Assembly (NCBI GenBank): GCA_030681895.1
Contig: JAUXRI010000012.1
Coordinates: 1-64,000, forward strand
DNA: 64,000 bases
Direction of reading: 5' to 3'
Source of the DNA: Myxococcales bacterium
GTDB lineage: Bacteria > Myxococcota > Myxococcia > Myxococcales > Myxococcaceae
The notes under the pieces were generated by a model. That model was not told where the DNA came from and ran no database searches. It saw only the letters and a program-made list of their open reading frames with translations. Shown here piece by piece: positions 47,101 to 54,309 of the stretch (within the stretch, counting starts at the first letter, position 1; each line of letters starts with the position of its first letter). A program made the position numbers and the translations under genes.

Positions 47101-47848
47101 CGAGGAGCAGCAGGCGCTCCAGGAGGCCTCCGACGGCCTCTTCGCCGCGTTCCAGCGCGCGGGCCTCGACTTCCGCCTCGGCGTGGTGACGACGGACAGC
47201 GACATTCTTCGCGGCAACGGCTTCGTCACCACCCTCAACGACTTCAAGGCCGCGGCGCGCGTCGGCCTCGACGGCAACACCACCGAGCTCGGCATCGAGT
47301 TCGGCCTGAGGGCGCTGCGCCGGGCGCGCATGTCGATGGTGCCGAACCTGACGTTGCGCGACCCGATGACGACTGGCCTCGTCGTCATCTTCATGTCGGA
47401 CGAGGACAACAAGAGCATCCGTCCCGGTACGTTCGGCTCGTACATCTCCGACTACCGCCTCGAGGGCGCGGTGACGTTCTCCATCGTGGGGCCCAAGCCG
47501 ACGGGGTGCATTCGTGTCGGTCGCGGCGAGGCACAGCCGGGCGATCAGTACATCGACCTCGCCAACGGTACCGGGGGCAGCTCGGGCAGCATCTGCAACC
47601 CGAACCTCACCGAGGTCATCGAAGAGGTCGTCATCGGTGCGCTCGGGGCGTCGAGCCGGTCAGCGCTGGAGCGTCGCCCCATCTCGGGCTCGCTGGCCGC
47701 CCGCACCATGATGGAGCTGATGCGAAACCGCTCGAACGGCTTCGACTACGAGCCTGCCGCGAACTCGATTCTCTTCTTCGGCATGGCCGCGCCTTCGGTG
47801 GGCGGGCCGTACGACGCCGCGTACCAGTTCTTCAACTACATCGACTGA
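41147..47848 (+). CDS. MopE-like Cys/Asp-repeat protein fused to a VWA-type lipoprotein (2233 aa)
   Basis: Signal peptide 1-23 (TAAPALA). Residues 30-1600 carry about 25 copies of a metal-binding motif of the form EICDGxDNDCDGxxDE, as in MopE-type and many myxobacterial surface proteins; Asp-rich loops and Cys pairs suggest calcium-dependent, disulfide-rich folds. At 1651-1680 there is a MYXO-CTERM-like tail (TGCGCGATDGSAVLLAMGVL then FARRRRQLRR), normally the very end of a protein. The frame continues without stop into a second lipoprotein signal (FFTLALVALLTTGC, Cys 1703), a Gly/Ser/Asp linker, then a von Willebrand A-like domain (DFLFVIDNTISMVEE, Asp about 1979; LVVIFMSDEDN). The C-terminus is YQFFNYID. 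Probably two ancestral genes now in one frame. Confidence 0.85.
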   Translation: MRLLRLTCFLSALVLFTAAPALAQTCSAQIGGVQCNGNDNENDCDGDGCRRGFGDCNDCDSTIRGPACPGGGPRMPPIPGGAGPEICDGKDNNCNAGVIDEGPTGTPGTVDGGIACTIGSNQGVCRPGTTACLGVMGVVCQQNVMSSMEVCDGRDNDCDGDTDETGGSGSPKLTQNCYPTPVATFGTPNVGVCRNGQQACNSAANSGVASYTACGVCGALATCMTPVTAANPPGGNEATCNGADDDCDGTNDDGVPGVGAACTVGGQQGRCAQGTQQCSGGGGLTCTQVNMPQMETCNGIDDDCDGFIDEVGATDFPKLKRSCFPGPGTAGQGICTNGEQACNAAVGSGVSSFTACGSCGALATCSSPVTAVAEVCDTLDNDCDNVVNNGNPGGGAACTNMAAFGVCRAGTQTCQANGTIACNSTIAPGSQTEVCDGLDNDCDNAVDETAGVGSPTLSRVCYAGPNGTFTGTCGANPNACSPRGECRGVTQVCPGVGGFPACGAATSGADGGTQRFNVAEICNGRDDDCNGANDNGAAGTGGMCSNDAGVGACTGGTVQCVAGALVCQGAGGTAEICDGIDNDCDGDVDESGAPGSLRLSRLCYGGPAGTFTGSCQTMPPATNCAPRGICRGVPIFCQGAAFPACSMATMAPDGGVQVFPGIEVCNTLDDDCDGTLNDGLSGMACDTGLQGVCRPGTEQCTPAGNILCVRNRDAGPELCNTQDDDCNGIPDDNVAPRICFDGPAGTFNGQCGLSDGGTQGSGAQCLTRGLCRSSTQQCNGAGNWLACGLGLPGNQQQLLPTAEICNGLDEDCNGSADNGLIVDADNDMVRACGTCGANPDGGCDCADNNPNVRPGRIELCNGLDDNCNSGVDEASTGVGKISQNCYSGPANTAGRGVCVQGSQECNATPDGGMATFGACMGERVPSMETCNMLDDDCDGTVDDGFDVDNDTFRVCMACGLSMNCDCDDTNPNIRPGATELCDNVDQNCNGRLDDVTPRGCFADPAGMIPPPTTYTGTCPGPTCVPKGVCRTGTQSCTMAGDWGSCMNVTLPRAEQCDGTDDDCDGTVDNGTFDVDMDRYVSCALCGNRVAPDGGIGCDCNDANAAINPAAPEICDGIDNNCDMVVDGTDTACYSGPPLTRSQGLCVDGLQTCTNGMGSGVCRMERLPTALPDGGSPAFQPDAGVNDPEFRCDGIDEDCDGVVDDGFDQDGDGVTTCQNDCDDTDSFNKPGGKEICDCKDNNCNATVDDADACRGAPCFDFDGDGFTNCQGDCNDDPNGGGRTVGPTKSERVGDGLDNDCDGQVDENTDEDGDGFTTGGAMATRDCNDKLGDVNPGAVERCDGFDNNCDGVVDEGFDQDMDFVAVCAGDCNDMNPAINPTRAEVCGNAADDNCDGRIDEDTDNDADGVSTCAGDCNDFNASVHGAAGPISAAMEVCDGQDNNCNRLFDEGFDVDNDGTPGCFGDCDDTNVNIGPRSFEVPANMIDDDCDGQTDEGQADRDMDGFSPTCGDCNDFDSRINPRAMEVCNRVDDNCDAYVDSAPGRFNLCSVCFDADGDGQTNCDGDCNDADRAIFRGAPEVCDLKDNDCDMQVDIDPSTGRRVCTGMEDAGVDGGADAGSDGDGGTIAPDGGGMTGEDDAGIVGPMTPGVVTTGCGCGATDGSAVLLAMGVLTVFARRRRQLRRAAVTRGGAFFTLALVALLTTGCPSSLTTPMFGSDGGSTGGGAGGGSGDGGADADAGFDAGFVEPENWPCPGLAPQTQVPRSVPGTTNLFALSSRFAVVENAAANALVYGDDSADLAGFVLQRDIPSSVDPLNPSSLEVVANAEVDALIQLSGSPLVRDRLERSSRIFVNADRPLRVLRTLSTSQLLTFGTPTTAFAVRNRLLGVLAGKDPGMLGTVPMGPATATQDVEQIVNLFFRFGSGKLFIGVVVSPSTKLRENLAPLNDFSNGSHLADESAALATRCEKRTTPALKTDFLFVIDNTISMVEEQQALQEASDGLFAAFQRAGLDFRLGVVTTDSDILRGNGFVTTLNDFKAAARVGLDGNTTELGIEFGLRALRRARMSMVPNLTLRDPMTTGLVVIFMSDEDNKSIRPGTFGSYISDYRLEGAVTFSIVGPKPTGCIRVGRGEAQPGDQYIDLANGTGGSSGSICNPNLTEVIEEVVIGALGASSRSALERRPISGSLAARTMMELMRNRSNGFDYEPAANSILFFGMAAPSVGGPYDAAYQFFNYID
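41399..45930 (+). repeat. About 25 MopE-type Cys/Asp motif repeats
   Basis: Within the 2233-residue gene the motif C-D/N-x-x-D-D/N-D/N-C-D/N-G-x-x-D recurs at irregular spacing, roughly 40-110 codons apart. The first copy is ICDGKDNNCNAGVIDEG and the last VCDLKDNDCDMQVDID. Between copies are blocks with CRPGTTAC- or GPAGTFTGTC-type Cys pairs in the first half, and DxDGDGxxxCxxDCND calcium-loop patterns in the second half, so the array has two sub-types. Confidence 0.85.
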
Positions 47849-47860
47849 CCGGAGCCGTTC

Positions 47861-48646
47861 ATGGTCGCGCTGCTCGTCTCTCTCTCCGTCTTCGCGGGAG
47901 CGCCACGCGGCCTCGCCGTGAAGGACTCCCTCGAGCTCGTCACGCAGGTCGACGCGCGACTGGCGAAGTGGATGACGCATGGTGGAGACCGCAAGGCGCA
48001 GCTCGCGAACAAGCAGGAGCTGACGGTCTTCGCCGCGACGTTCCCCGTTCAGCCTGACGACCGGAAGCGGCTCATCGCGGCGATGCTCAAGGAGCAGAAC
48101 GACAAGCCCGAGCTGAAGACCTTCGTTCCAGTGAAGGCGCTCGTGACGGTGACGAGTCAGACGTCGCTCGACTTCTTCGACGCCGAGGCGCGTCGCTGCT
48201 CGATGGGCTTCGCGGCGGTCGGGAAGGAGCAACGCCTGGTGCTCCTCGGCGGGCCGTTCACCGACGACCGGACGCTCGAGAAGGAGATCGCGTCGGCAAA
48301 GTCGCTCGAGGGCACCGTCGCCCTCTTCGAGAAGAAGGACGGCGCGTGGGCTGCCGTCGACCTTCCCGCGCCGCCGCCGCCCACCTGTCTCGACCTGCTC
48401 AAGAAGGCCGCGAAGGCTGTCCTCACCGCAGAGGAGTCGTACCTCGCCGAGAAGGACTCGTACTCGAAGGACCTCTCGGAGCTCGGCGTCAACGTGAAGG
48501 ACCTCGGGTTGAGTTCGGTGAAGATCGAACTGAAGGGCGCCGGCCCCACGGGAACCTTCACCGCCGAGGTCGCCGCGAAAGACGGCGTCGTGCGCATCAA
48601 CGAGCAGGGAGAGACGACCGTCGTGAAGCCCTGCGCGGCGCCCTGA
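47861..48646 (+). CDS. Exported protein with pilin-like C-terminal segment (261 aa)
   Basis: The ATG at 47861, 12 bases after the giant gene, has GGAG just upstream. Residues 1-14 are a short signal peptide (MVALLVSLSVFAGA). Residues 15-170 are helical then beta (ALVTVTSQTSLDFFDAEARR, KEQRLVLLGGPFTDDRTLE). After a Pro-rich joint, residues 180-255 contain LDLLKKAAKAVLTAEESYLA followed by EKDSYSKDLSELGV, the pattern seen in the alpha1-C/alpha-beta loop of type IV pilins, without the pilin N-terminal helix or leader. Probably periplasmic or surface. Function unknown; it is likely co-transcribed with the upstream VWA protein. Confidence 0.7.
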   Translation: MVALLVSLSVFAGAPRGLAVKDSLELVTQVDARLAKWMTHGGDRKAQLANKQELTVFAATFPVQPDDRKRLIAAMLKEQNDKPELKTFVPVKALVTVTSQTSLDFFDAEARRCSMGFAAVGKEQRLVLLGGPFTDDRTLEKEIASAKSLEGTVALFEKKDGAWAAVDLPAPPPPTCLDLLKKAAKAVLTAEESYLAEKDSYSKDLSELGVNVKDLGLSSVKIELKGAGPTGTFTAEVAAKDGVVRINEQGETTVVKPCAAP

Positions 48647-48754
48647 CGTCCGACTGAGGCGTCGCGGAGCCTGAAGCAAAGGCATGAAGAGGTTTTCCCC
48701 GGGCCGTGTTGCGCCGCCCGTTTCGAGGCGCTACTCCGCGCTCGGGGAGAAAAC

Positions 48755-50998
48755 ATGACCACTCATTCACGGTTTTTCCGGGCGTTCGCCGCTGTCCTCA
48801 TGGCCGGCTGTGGAGCGCCCGAGCCGACCTTCCAGGTCCGCGAGACGGTGCAGCAGCTCTACGTCACGCACGCCGAGCCGGGCGCCACGCTCGAGGTCTC
48901 GCGCAACGGCACGCCCGTCACCACCGGCGTCGCCGACGAGCGCGGCAGCCTCGTCGTACGTAACCTCGAGCCGGGCAGCGGCTACGTCGTGAAGGTGCAG
49001 GGCGCGAAGGAGCAGACGCGGACCCTCACGGTGAAGTCCGTCGAGTCGAGCACGCCGAAGGCCGAGCTCTACACGGGCCAGACGCTCAAAGAGGGCTTCA
49101 ACTACCTCACGATGCGCGACGGCACGACGCTGTCGGCGTGGGTGACGTTGCCGAAAGGCAAGGGGCCGTTCCCGACGGTGGTGAACTATTCGGGCTACGC
49201 GGCGTCCCGGCCCGGCGAGCCCATCAAGGACTTCGCGTTTCTGTGCGACGAGTTCCCCGTGGTGTGCGCCACGCCGCAAGACGCCTCGGCGTTGTTCGCC
49301 GGCATTATGGGCTACGCGACGGTCAGCGTGAACATGCGCGGCACCGGGTGCTCCGGCGGCGCGTACGACTACTTCGAGACGCTCCAGCTTCTCGACGGCT
49401 ACGACGTCATCGAGACGGTCGCCGCGCAGAGCTGGGTGATGCACCACCAGGTCGGCATGGTGGGCCTCTCGTACCCCGGCATCTCGCAGCTCTTCGTCGC
49501 GGCGCAGCGCCCACCCGGGCTCGCGGCCATCGCGCCGATGTCGGTCATCGGCAGCACCACGACGACGTTGCTCCCCGGCGGCATCTTGAACGACGGCTTC
49601 GCGCTGTCGTGGGTGAAGAACGTGTTGAGCAAGGCCGTACCCTATGGCCAGGGCTGGGAGCAGGCGCGCGTCGATGGTGGCGACGAGACGTGCCGCGAGA
49701 ATCAGCTGCTCCACGGTCAGCTCGTCGACAACGTCGCGCAGGCCCGGATGATCGAATTCCACGACCCGGCGCAGCACGACCGCTTCGACCCGACCCACTT
49801 CGTCGACCGCATCCAGGTGCCCACCTTCCTCACCGGCGCGTGGCACGACGAGCAGACGGGGCCGTACTTCTTCCTGCTCTTCGACAAGTTCACCGGCAGC
49901 GACGCGGTTCGGTTCACCGCCCTCAACGGCGTGCACATCGACGGCTTCGCGCCCGAGGTGCTCGCCGAGTGGCACGCGTTCCTCGAGCTGTTCGTCGCCA
50001 GGCGCGTGCCGAGAGACCCGGCGACGTTCCGCAACTTCAGCCCGTTCATCTTCGACGAGGTGTTCAAGTCGAAGCAGACGATGCCGCCGACGAAGTGGTC
50101 GTCGTTCACCTCGAAAGAAGAGGCGATCGCCGCGTGGAAGGCCGAGCCGCGGCTGAACGTCATCTTCGAGAGCGGGGCTGGCGATGCGAAGGACCTCGGG
50201 GCGCCGCGCGGCACCTTCACGCACGGCTTCCGGCAATGGCCGCCCGAGGGGCAGCGCGCGAACGTGCTCTTCCTGCAGGCCGACGGAACGCTGAGTGACG
50301 CGATGCCGCCGCCGATGATGATGCCGTCGAGGTTCCTGCACGACCCGCTGTCCGGCACGCGCGGCATCCTCGGCATGGGTGGAGACGTCTGGGACAAGCT
50401 GCCTCGCTACGAGTGGCGTGACTCGATGGCTGACCACGCGGTGGTCTTCGAAGGCGGCACGTTCGCGCGCGACACGGTGTTGCTCGGCACGGCGAGCGTC
50501 GACCTCTGGTTCCAGGCGCCGGTCGACGACGCGGACCTGCAGGTGACGTTGAGTGAAGTGCGCTCCGACGGAAAAGAGGTCTACGTGCAGTCAGGGTGGC
50601 TGCGGGCGGGGCATCGTCAGCCGGGTCCGGGCGCCACGGAGCTGTGGCCCGCGCAGTCGTACTCCCGCGAGGCCTGGGCGCCGCTTCCGCTGAACGAGTG
50701 GGCGCAGGTTCGCATCGGCACGGCAGGCTTTGCCCACGTGGTGCGCGCCGGCTCGAAGGTGCGTGTGACGGTCGATACGCCGGGTGGAACGCGCGCCGAC
50801 TGGCGCTTCGCCGTCAAGCGCTACCCCGGAGAAGTGGCCTACCTCGTGGGCCACGACGCGCAGCACCCGTCACGCCTGGTGTTGCCCGTCGTCGACAACG
50901 TCGCCGTCCCGTCGATGCCGCCGCCGTGCCCGTCGTTGCGTGGGCAGCCGTGCCGTGACGTTCGCCCGCACGTGAACCTCGTCGGCACGGGTCGCTGA
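48755..50998 (+). CDS. X-Pro dipeptidyl-peptidase (S15)/CocE-type hydrolase lipoprotein
   Basis: Lipoprotein signal AFAAVLMAGC (Cys 19). Residues 25-100 form an Ig-like or carboxypeptidase-regulatory-like domain. The alpha/beta hydrolase core (about 108-410) has the nucleophile S239 in GMVGLSYPGIS, D365 in TGAWHDEQTGP and H394 in NGVHIDGF. A C-terminal jelly-roll domain (about 520-720) is typical of S15/CocE enzymes. Members cleave X-Pro dipeptides or act on esters and beta-lactam amides; substrate cannot be told. 747 residues. The surface or periplasmic location suits nutrient breakdown. Stand-alone gene, 108 bases after the previous one. Confidence 0.87.
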   Translation: MTTHSRFFRAFAAVLMAGCGAPEPTFQVRETVQQLYVTHAEPGATLEVSRNGTPVTTGVADERGSLVVRNLEPGSGYVVKVQGAKEQTRTLTVKSVESSTPKAELYTGQTLKEGFNYLTMRDGTTLSAWVTLPKGKGPFPTVVNYSGYAASRPGEPIKDFAFLCDEFPVVCATPQDASALFAGIMGYATVSVNMRGTGCSGGAYDYFETLQLLDGYDVIETVAAQSWVMHHQVGMVGLSYPGISQLFVAAQRPPGLAAIAPMSVIGSTTTTLLPGGILNDGFALSWVKNVLSKAVPYGQGWEQARVDGGDETCRENQLLHGQLVDNVAQARMIEFHDPAQHDRFDPTHFVDRIQVPTFLTGAWHDEQTGPYFFLLFDKFTGSDAVRFTALNGVHIDGFAPEVLAEWHAFLELFVARRVPRDPATFRNFSPFIFDEVFKSKQTMPPTKWSSFTSKEEAIAAWKAEPRLNVIFESGAGDAKDLGAPRGTFTHGFRQWPPEGQRANVLFLQADGTLSDAMPPPMMMPSRFLHDPLSGTRGILGMGGDVWDKLPRYEWRDSMADHAVVFEGGTFARDTVLLGTASVDLWFQAPVDDADLQVTLSEVRSDGKEVYVQSGWLRAGHRQPGPGATELWPAQSYSREAWAPLPLNEWAQVRIGTAGFAHVVRAGSKVRVTVDTPGGTRADWRFAVKRYPGEVAYLVGHDAQHPSRLVLPVVDNVAVPSMPPPCPSLRGQPCRDVRPHVNLVGTGR

Positions 50999-51139
50999 AC
51001 CAGAGACCCGCGGCGGCCCCCGCCGCAGCACCACGACGACTTCGGGGAAGCGCGCTGCGCGTGGAGAGGGCGGAGCACGGGCTCGCACGACGTGGGGCGC
51101 TTCGAGTGAGGGGATTGAGGGCTCCCCGGCGTTCGCTCG

Positions 51140-51751
51140 CTACGGCGCTGGGGTCGGCGCGAGCTCGAGCTGCACTTCGTTCGTGCGCATGAACCACGGC
51201 GTGTACGGCGGGTCGTACCGGGCCCACACCGGCTCGCCGACCGTCGTCAGGCCCGCAGCCGTCACCCGCTTCTTCAGCTTGTCGAGGTGCTCGACGTAGT
51301 TCGCCTCTGACCAGGTGCCCGAATAGCGAAGTACGGCCATCGTCTTCGGCGCCACCTCACGCAACGTCACGCGCGCGTCGTTGGGGACGGGGAGCGTCTG
51401 CATCGTCCACGACGACGGCATCGAGAACTGCACCACCCACTTCGAGCCGCTCGCCACTTGAGTCACGGGTGACGTCATCGCGATGCGCTGCGACTGGGTG
51501 ACGGGGGCCGTCATGGCGATCTCCTTCTTCGCCGTGTTGCCGCCGAAGATGTACCCGCCGAGGCGACCGAAGGCCTGGTTGCCGGCTTCTCCGCGGCTCG
51601 CTTCGACCTCGGTCTCGGCGACGACGAAGCCCGCGTATTGCCGCACCTCGAAGCCGTCGTACTTCTTCAGCACCTCGTACTTCGGAGATTCCGTGGCCAT
51701 CGCGAGCGCGCTCCAGGTGAGGACGGCGAAGACTGAGAGTCGTGCACCCAT
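51140..51751 (-). CDS. SOUL family heme-binding-like protein (203 aa)
   Basis: Residues 1-19 form a signal peptide (VFAVLTWSALAMA). The SOUL fold follows: YEVLKKYDGFEVRQY at the start, FGRLGGYIFGGNTAKKEIAM, then MTAPVTQSQRIAMTSPVTQV, and TMAVLRYSGTWSEANYVEHL with the C-terminal NEVQLEL. SOUL/HBP22 proteins bind heme or porphyrin, although many bacterial ones are untested. The export signal makes a periplasmic role likely. The ATG start at 51751 suits the signal peptide. It is downstream of the MocR-type regulator gene on the same strand, 51 bases away, and may be co-transcribed. Confidence 0.9.
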   Translation of the reverse strand: MGARLSVFAVLTWSALAMATESPKYEVLKKYDGFEVRQYAGFVVAETEVEASRGEAGNQAFGRLGGYIFGGNTAKKEIAMTAPVTQSQRIAMTSPVTQVASGSKWVVQFSMPSSWTMQTLPVPNDARVTLREVAPKTMAVLRYSGTWSEANYVEHLDKLKKRVTAAGLTTVGEPVWARYDPPYTPWFMRTNEVQLELAPTPAP

Positions 51752-51802
51752 GCGTCATCACTAACGAGGCGAACGTTCAGCGCCAGCAGGACCCGCGAAC
51801 TG

Positions 51803-53224
51803 TCAGCGCGCGCGAGTCAGGCGGCGCACCGCGTCGACCAGCTCCGTCTCGTTCAGGTTCGCGAAGCCAAGCCTCAGGTTCGGTAGACGTCTGCGCGTCG
51901 GAGAGAACGCGCGGCCCGGGAAGAACCGCACGCCTGCGACCAGCGCCCTCGCTGCCCACGCCTCGACGTCGAGCGCCGGGTCGACGTGCGCCCAGAGCCC
52001 CAGCCCTCCGCGTGGAACGTCGAAGGTGAGCGTGTCGCCGAGCTGGCGGCGCAGGAGCTCGACCAGCAGGTCTCTGCGCGCGAGGAAGACGCGCCGGGCT
52101 TTGAGCGAGTGGCGCTGCACCTCGCCGTCCTCCACCATCTGGGCGAGCGCGCGCTCGAGGCCCGCGTCACCGGTGCGGTCGACCTGCCCGCGCACGGCCA
52201 GCAGCGTGTCTCGCAGCGCCGGCGGGGCCACCACGAAGCCGGTACGGAGGCCCGGCGCGAGCGCCTTCGACAGCGTGCCGACGTAGACGACGACGCCCGA
52301 GGTGTCCTGCGACGCGAGCGGCAACACCGGCGGCCCGTCGAAGGTGAACTCGAAGTCGGTGTCGAGCTCGATGACCGCGAACCTTCGGCGACGCGCGAGC
52401 TCGAGCAGCGCCAGCCGTCGTCGCGCCGACAGCGTCACCGTCGTCGGGTCCTGCGTATGCGGCGTCACCAGCACGGCCTTGAGCGCGCGAGGCCGCGACA
52501 GCTGCTCCACCACGAGCCCTTCACCATCGACGGGAATCGGCACCACCTTCACGCCGAGACACGCGAACGCGTCGCGATACGACGGGTAGCCGGGCGCCTC
52601 GACGGCGATGGCGTCGCCCGGCCGGGTCAACGCGAGCGCGAGCAGATGCATCGCGAGCTGGCTGCCTCGGGTGATGAGCACGTCGTCGGCCGTCACCGCG
52701 AGGCCACGGCGTGAGGCGAGCTGCGAGGCGAGCGCCCGTCGAAGCCGCTCGTCACCCGCCGGGTGCCCGAAGCCCAGCAGCTGCCCCTTCGTCTGTCTCA
52801 AGGAGCGCCGGTACGCGCGTGCCAGCGCCGCCGCGTCGAAGAGCCGGGGGTCCGGCAGCCCCGCGCTGAAGTCGAGCACGCCTTTCGGCACCGCCTCGAA
52901 GGCGCGAGAGGCGCCGGGCCACGGACGCACCGGAAAGCCCAGGCGCGTCTTCGGCGTCGCCACCGCCACGTCAGCCGAGAGCGGGAGCGACGAGGTGACC
53001 CTCGACGGCAGGCCCTGATGCGTCTGGAGCCAGCCCTGCGCTTCGAGCTCCTCGACGGCGGCGATGACGGTGTTGCGGTGAACGCCCAGGGTCTCCGCGA
53101 GCGAGCGGGTGCCGGGCAGCGACGCCCCTGGCGGGAGCCGGCCGGAACGAATCGCCAGCACCACCTGCTGCACGAGCTGCTGCGGCAACGAGACGTGGGA
53201 GTGGCGATCGAGCTCGAGCTGCAT
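51803..53224 (-). CDS. MocR/PdxR-type GntR regulator with aminotransferase domain
   Basis: 473 residues. The N-terminal GntR winged helix (1-70) has LPQQLVQQVVLAIRSGRLPP and RSLAETLGVHRNTVIAAVEE. A linker leads to a fold-type I aminotransferase domain (110-470) that binds PLP: ARRRRFAVIELDTDFEF carries the pyridine-binding Asp, and YVGTLSKALAPGLRTGFV the Schiff-base Lys. The usual EDDYD motif reads ELDTD, a mild variation. Family members sense PLP or an amino-acid adduct and bind two direct repeats plus an inverted one; such boxes lie just upstream at 53245-53292. The divergent gene encodes an exported nuclease/phosphatase-like lipoprotein, so the usual pdxST target is not adjacent. Confidence 0.92.
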   Translation of the reverse strand: MQLELDRHSHVSLPQQLVQQVVLAIRSGRLPPGASLPGTRSLAETLGVHRNTVIAAVEELEAQGWLQTHQGLPSRVTSSLPLSADVAVATPKTRLGFPVRPWPGASRAFEAVPKGVLDFSAGLPDPRLFDAAALARAYRRSLRQTKGQLLGFGHPAGDERLRRALASQLASRRGLAVTADDVLITRGSQLAMHLLALALTRPGDAIAVEAPGYPSYRDAFACLGVKVVPIPVDGEGLVVEQLSRPRALKAVLVTPHTQDPTTVTLSARRRLALLELARRRRFAVIELDTDFEFTFDGPPVLPLASQDTSGVVVYVGTLSKALAPGLRTGFVVAPPALRDTLLAVRGQVDRTGDAGLERALAQMVEDGEVQRHSLKARRVFLARRDLLVELLRRQLGDTLTFDVPRGGLGLWAHVDPALDVEAWAARALVAGVRFFPGRAFSPTRRRLPNLRLGFANLNETELVDAVRRLTRAR

Positions 53225-53244
53225 GCGAGCGAGAACAGCACGTC

Positions 53245-53292
53245 ACTGGTCCAAAGGAAATGTCGAGACTGGTCCTGTCGTGATGGACCAGT
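53245..53292. promoter_or_regulatory. Three-box MocR-type operator
   Basis: ACTGGTCC occurs at 53245-53252 and again at 53268-53275 (23 bases apart), and its reverse complement GGACCAGT at 53285-53292, leaving a 9-base gap. All three are perfect 8-mers. Two direct repeats plus one inverted repeat is the arrangement described for PdxR and other MocR-type regulators. The site sits 21 bases from the regulator ATG (53224) and 47 bases from the divergent gene's ATG (53339), so it could control both. Confidence 0.7.
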
Positions 53293-53338
53293 CAAAGGCA
53301 CGGTCCGCTCCATCGCTGAACCACCGAAGGAGCCCGTC

Positions 53339-54307
53339 ATGACCCACCGCGCCGCCGCCCTCATTCTCGCCCTCTGCTGTGCCTGTGGCCTCGAGGCGCC
53401 GCCGGTTGGAGGCGTCATCACCATCTCTCCCGAAGACCTCGAGCAGGGAGAGGTGCAGTCCGAGCTGCGGCTCGCGAAGGAGGACCGCAGCGACACCCTC
53501 GACGTGATGTCGTGGAACGTCGAGTGGCTGGGCTCGGTCGAGAACGGGCCGACCGACGAGGCGCTGCAGCAGGCGAACGTCGCGAAGGTGCTGAAGCAGA
53601 CCGCGCCCGACCTCATCGGCCTGGTCGAGGTTGTTTCGGAAGACGCTTTCACCGCAGTCGTCGCGAAGCTGCCGAGCCATCGCGGCCTGCTGGTGACGGC
53701 TCCCACCGTCGCCTCGGGCAGCGCGTACTACTCGGCGAACGAGCAGAAGGTCGGGCTGGTCTACCACCAGCGCTTCACCGTCGAGTCGGCGCGCGTGGTG
53801 TTGGTCGACTCCCAGTATTCGTTCGCTGGCCGGCCTCCGCTCGAGGTGAGGCTGCGCTTCGAAGAGAACGGCAAGCCGCGCACGCTGGTGGTGGTGGTCG
53901 CGCACTTCAAGGCCATGGCGAACCTCGACGGCTACACGCGCCGCACCGAGGCCGCCGCCGCCATGAAGCGCTGGCTCGACGCCGAGTACTCGGGCCGCTG
54001 GGTGCTCGTCATCGGTGACTTCAACGACGACCTCGACGTGTCGACCTATCGCCGCAGCGCGACCCCGTTCGCGCCATTCCTCGCCGACTCGAATTACCGC
54101 TTCACCACTGACGCGCTGACGAAGGCGAACGTGTCGACGACGCTGACCTTCTCGTCCACCATCGATCACCACCTCGCCACGGCGTCGCTCGCGTCACGCT
54201 TCCTCGAGGGCTCGGCGAAGGTGGTGAAGGTGCCCGACGTCATCCCCGACGCAAAGACGACGACGAGCGATCATCTGCCGGTGTTGACCCGGTACGACCT
54301 GCGCTGA
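53339..54307 (+). CDS. Endonuclease/exonuclease/phosphatase-family lipoprotein (322 aa)
   Basis: The ATG at 53339 has GAAGGAG nine bases upstream. Lipoprotein signal LILALCCAC. Residues 50-320 are an EEP fold: LDVMSWNVEWLG (metal-binding Asn), LIGLVEVVSED (catalytic Glu), VVVVAHFKAMAN (His), WVLVIGDFNDDLD (Asp/Asn) and TTSDHLPVL (terminal Asp-His). The family includes DNase I-like nucleases and phosphodiesterases. Anchored outside the cytoplasm, it may degrade extracellular DNA or phospho-compounds. Divergent from the MocR-type regulator and its operator, so probably regulated by it. It is convergent with the M28 peptidase, 2 bases apart. Confidence 0.87.
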   Translation: MTHRAAALILALCCACGLEAPPVGGVITISPEDLEQGEVQSELRLAKEDRSDTLDVMSWNVEWLGSVENGPTDEALQQANVAKVLKQTAPDLIGLVEVVSEDAFTAVVAKLPSHRGLLVTAPTVASGSAYYSANEQKVGLVYHQRFTVESARVVLVDSQYSFAGRPPLEVRLRFEENGKPRTLVVVVAHFKAMANLDGYTRRTEAAAAMKRWLDAEYSGRWVLVIGDFNDDLDVSTYRRSATPFAPFLADSNYRFTTDALTKANVSTTLTFSSTIDHHLATASLASRFLEGSAKVVKVPDVIPDAKTTTSDHLPVLTRYDLR

Positions 54308-54309
54308 TT

